A stretch of 60,382 bases of DNA from Pseudomonas taiwanensis DSM 21245 (lineage in GTDB: Bacteria; Pseudomonadota; Gammaproteobacteria; Pseudomonadales; Pseudomonadaceae), in NCBI RefSeq assembly GCF_000425785.1, contig NZ_AUEC01000034.1, positions 1 to 60,382 on the forward strand, written 5' to 3'. Shown piece by piece: positions 59,202-60,382 of the stretch. Each line of letters begins with the position of its first letter. The stretch's first letter is position 1. The notes below the pieces were generated by a model that saw nothing but the letters and a program-made list of their open reading frames with translations, was not told where the DNA came from and searched no databases. A program made the translations under genes and the position numbers.

Positions 59202-59978
59202 ATGATCGAGGTGTCGCGGTTTTGGCGGGATCCAACCTTGCCTTTCGTTGAAGCCCGGCGGGTAGGGGATGGGCGCAAGGTGTGTTACGCCGCCCATTCC
59301 CATGAGAGCTTTTCCATCGGTGTGATCACTGGCGGGCGTAGCCGTTACCTGACCGGTGACACTCAGGTCGAAGTCAGCGCCGGTACCACGGTGCTGATGA
59401 ACCCTGGCGTGGTGCACACCTGCAACCCGATCGAAGGGGAGGCATGGTCTTACCTGATGCTGTTCGTCGACCTGCCGTGGTTGCAGACGCTGGGGTTCGA
59501 ACTGCCTGGGCACACCTGTAGCACGTCGCCGAGGCTGTACGGCCGGCTGTTGCAGGTGTTTGCCAGCTTGTTCGACGACGCTGAGCCCCAGCGTGAGGCG
59601 CTGCTGGCGACGTTTTTTACAGACCTGCCAGGTTATCTTGGGGCACCTACGCGCGTCAGCGCGTCAGGCCATCCGCGTCTAGAGACGGCCGCTGCCTTCA
59701 TTCGTGCGCACCGCACCGACCCACTGAGCCTTGAAGATATCTGTGCCGCTGCCGGGCTGTCGCGGGCCTATCTGATCCGCGCATTCCGACAACGCTTCGG
59801 CCTTACGCCCCATGGATACCTGGTTGATCAGCGGGTTCAGCATGCCCGGGCGCAATTACGCCAGGGCAGGGCGATCGCCGAGGTGGCAGTGGAGGCTGGG
59901 TTTGCGGACCAGGCGCATCTGCAACGGGTGTTCAAGCAACATCTGGCGGCGACGCCTGGGCATTATCGTGATGCTTGA
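59202..59978 (+). CDS. AraC-family regulator beside siderophore receptor
   Basis: 258 aa. An N-terminal cupin domain (about 15-100; SFSIGVITGGRSRYLTGD) is joined to a C-terminal AraC double helix-turn-helix (about 160-255; LSLEDICAAAGLSRAYLIRAF and EVAVEAGFADQAHLQRVF, each shown in part). It starts 17 bp after the receptor gene with GAGGAG before the ATG, so it is co-transcribed. AraC regulators beside receptors often sense the incoming siderophore (PchR model). That role is inference. Confidence 0.88.
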   Translation: MIEVSRFWRDPTLPFVEARRVGDGRKVCYAAHSHESFSIGVITGGRSRYLTGDTQVEVSAGTTVLMNPGVVHTCNPIEGEAWSYLMLFVDLPWLQTLGFELPGHTCSTSPRLYGRLLQVFASLFDDAEPQREALLATFFTDLPGYLGAPTRVSASGHPRLETAAAFIRAHRTDPLSLEDICAAAGLSRAYLIRAFRQRFGLTPHGYLVDQRVQHARAQLRQGRAIAEVAVEAGFADQAHLQRVFKQHLAATPGHYRDA

Positions 59979-60034
59979 AGTGGGTTGTGAGCAGGCTGAT
60001 AGGGTCTTGACTGGTTAAACGACACGTTGTCGGA

Positions 60035-60382
60035 TCATGGTGTCGGTACCGATTTTAATGCAGCCGGCCTGCCGAGGTGATGACAGTGGTACCAGGCAAT
60101 CGCATCGAAATCTTGCGCCCTATTTGCGCGATAGTCCGGTGTCCCCCTTTGTCGTCCCAGCAGGATTTCTGCCCTGATGGCTGACAGCTGGTGCATCGTT
60201 GTAGCCATATACCGCTGCGCTCCAGATGAAGCACGGGTTGCTCGAACAGCGGTCGAATCGATCATCCAGGTATGGGGATCGATCAAGCCTTTTTCATTGA
60301 GTCTGAGGTGCAATCGTCTGAGCATCTGATCGAATGTTCCGCGGTTTCGCCAGACCCGGAAGCGGTGATAGACCGTCGCCCA
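60035..60382 (-). mobile_element. IS5-like transposase remnant, cut by window edge
   Basis: The minus-strand frame runs off the right edge. Its visible N-terminal part, VYHRFRVWRNRGTFDQML then LIDPHTWMIDSTAVRATRASSG, is typical of IS5-family transposases and includes the first catalytic Asp. After ASSG the usual GKKG...DHALGRSRGG segment is absent and unrelated sequence follows to a stop at 60035. The element is therefore internally deleted or shuffled and should be inactive. No clear terminal inverted repeat could be read. Confidence 0.65.

Overview
The window is chromosomal DNA of a fluorescent Pseudomonas of the P. putida group. The evidence is high-GC coding with strong antisense shadow ORFs, P. 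putida-type REP palindromes between genes, and several gene sets characteristic of that group: the D-lysine/pipecolate (ama) cluster, lexA2-imuA-imuB-dnaE2, pobR-pobA, and a CrcY-type small RNA between mvaB and an mgtC-like gene. Gene names rest on protein motifs and remembered gene order; no search was run.

Layout. 0.4-9.5 kb: D-lysine use. A C26 glutamine amidotransferase-like hydrolase, then a leftward operon (RpiR regulator, binding protein, two permeases, D-amino acid dehydrogenase, ATPase), divergent from dpkA and the aminotransferase amaC. 9.7-11.7 kb: an amino acid permease and thiol peroxidase Tpx. 12-21 kb: a translationally coupled RND efflux operon (muxABC-opmB type). 21-23.5 kb: an MHYT-GGDEF-EAL protein and a small DUF1652 protein. 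23.7-32.4 kb: aruH, a DUF1345 membrane protein, an orphan tyrosine recombinase, an SDR, a hybrid histidine kinase, a MocR regulator and an orphan ccoG. 32.6-37.3 kb: an MgtC-like protein, the crcY RNA, mvaB-liuR and pobR/pobA.

37.5-43.2 kb: the complete urease operon ureD-A-B-C-E-J-F-G behind a sigma-54-type promoter. 43.2-46 kb: a broken diguanylate cyclase, a DUF899 protein, a long palindromic repeat element and a HAD phosphatase. 46.1-51.8 kb: the SOS mutasome lexA2-imuA-imuB-dnaE2 with a LexA2 box next to the first start codon. 51.9-56.8 kb: an aldo/keto reductase and LysR regulator divergent from a ketoacid CoA-transferase (two subunits) and an AtoE transporter. 56.9-60 kb: a TonB siderophore receptor behind a probable Fur box and an AraC regulator. 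The right edge holds the remnant of an IS5-like transposase.

Common themes. Much of the window is nitrogen and carbon scavenging (D-lysine, arginine, urea, 4-hydroxybenzoate, short-chain fatty acids). Two near-identical sigma-54 (-24/-12) elements, one before crcY and one before ureD, would tie the regulatory RNA and urease to the cell's nitrogen/carbon status. The most notable items beyond ordinary genes are the crcY locus with its promoter and candidate activator site, and a roughly 225-255 bp element with 51-66 bp inverted arms and a conserved core, present in two opposite-facing copies. Also notable are the internally deleted diguanylate cyclase and the operator-like palindromes in the D-lysine region.
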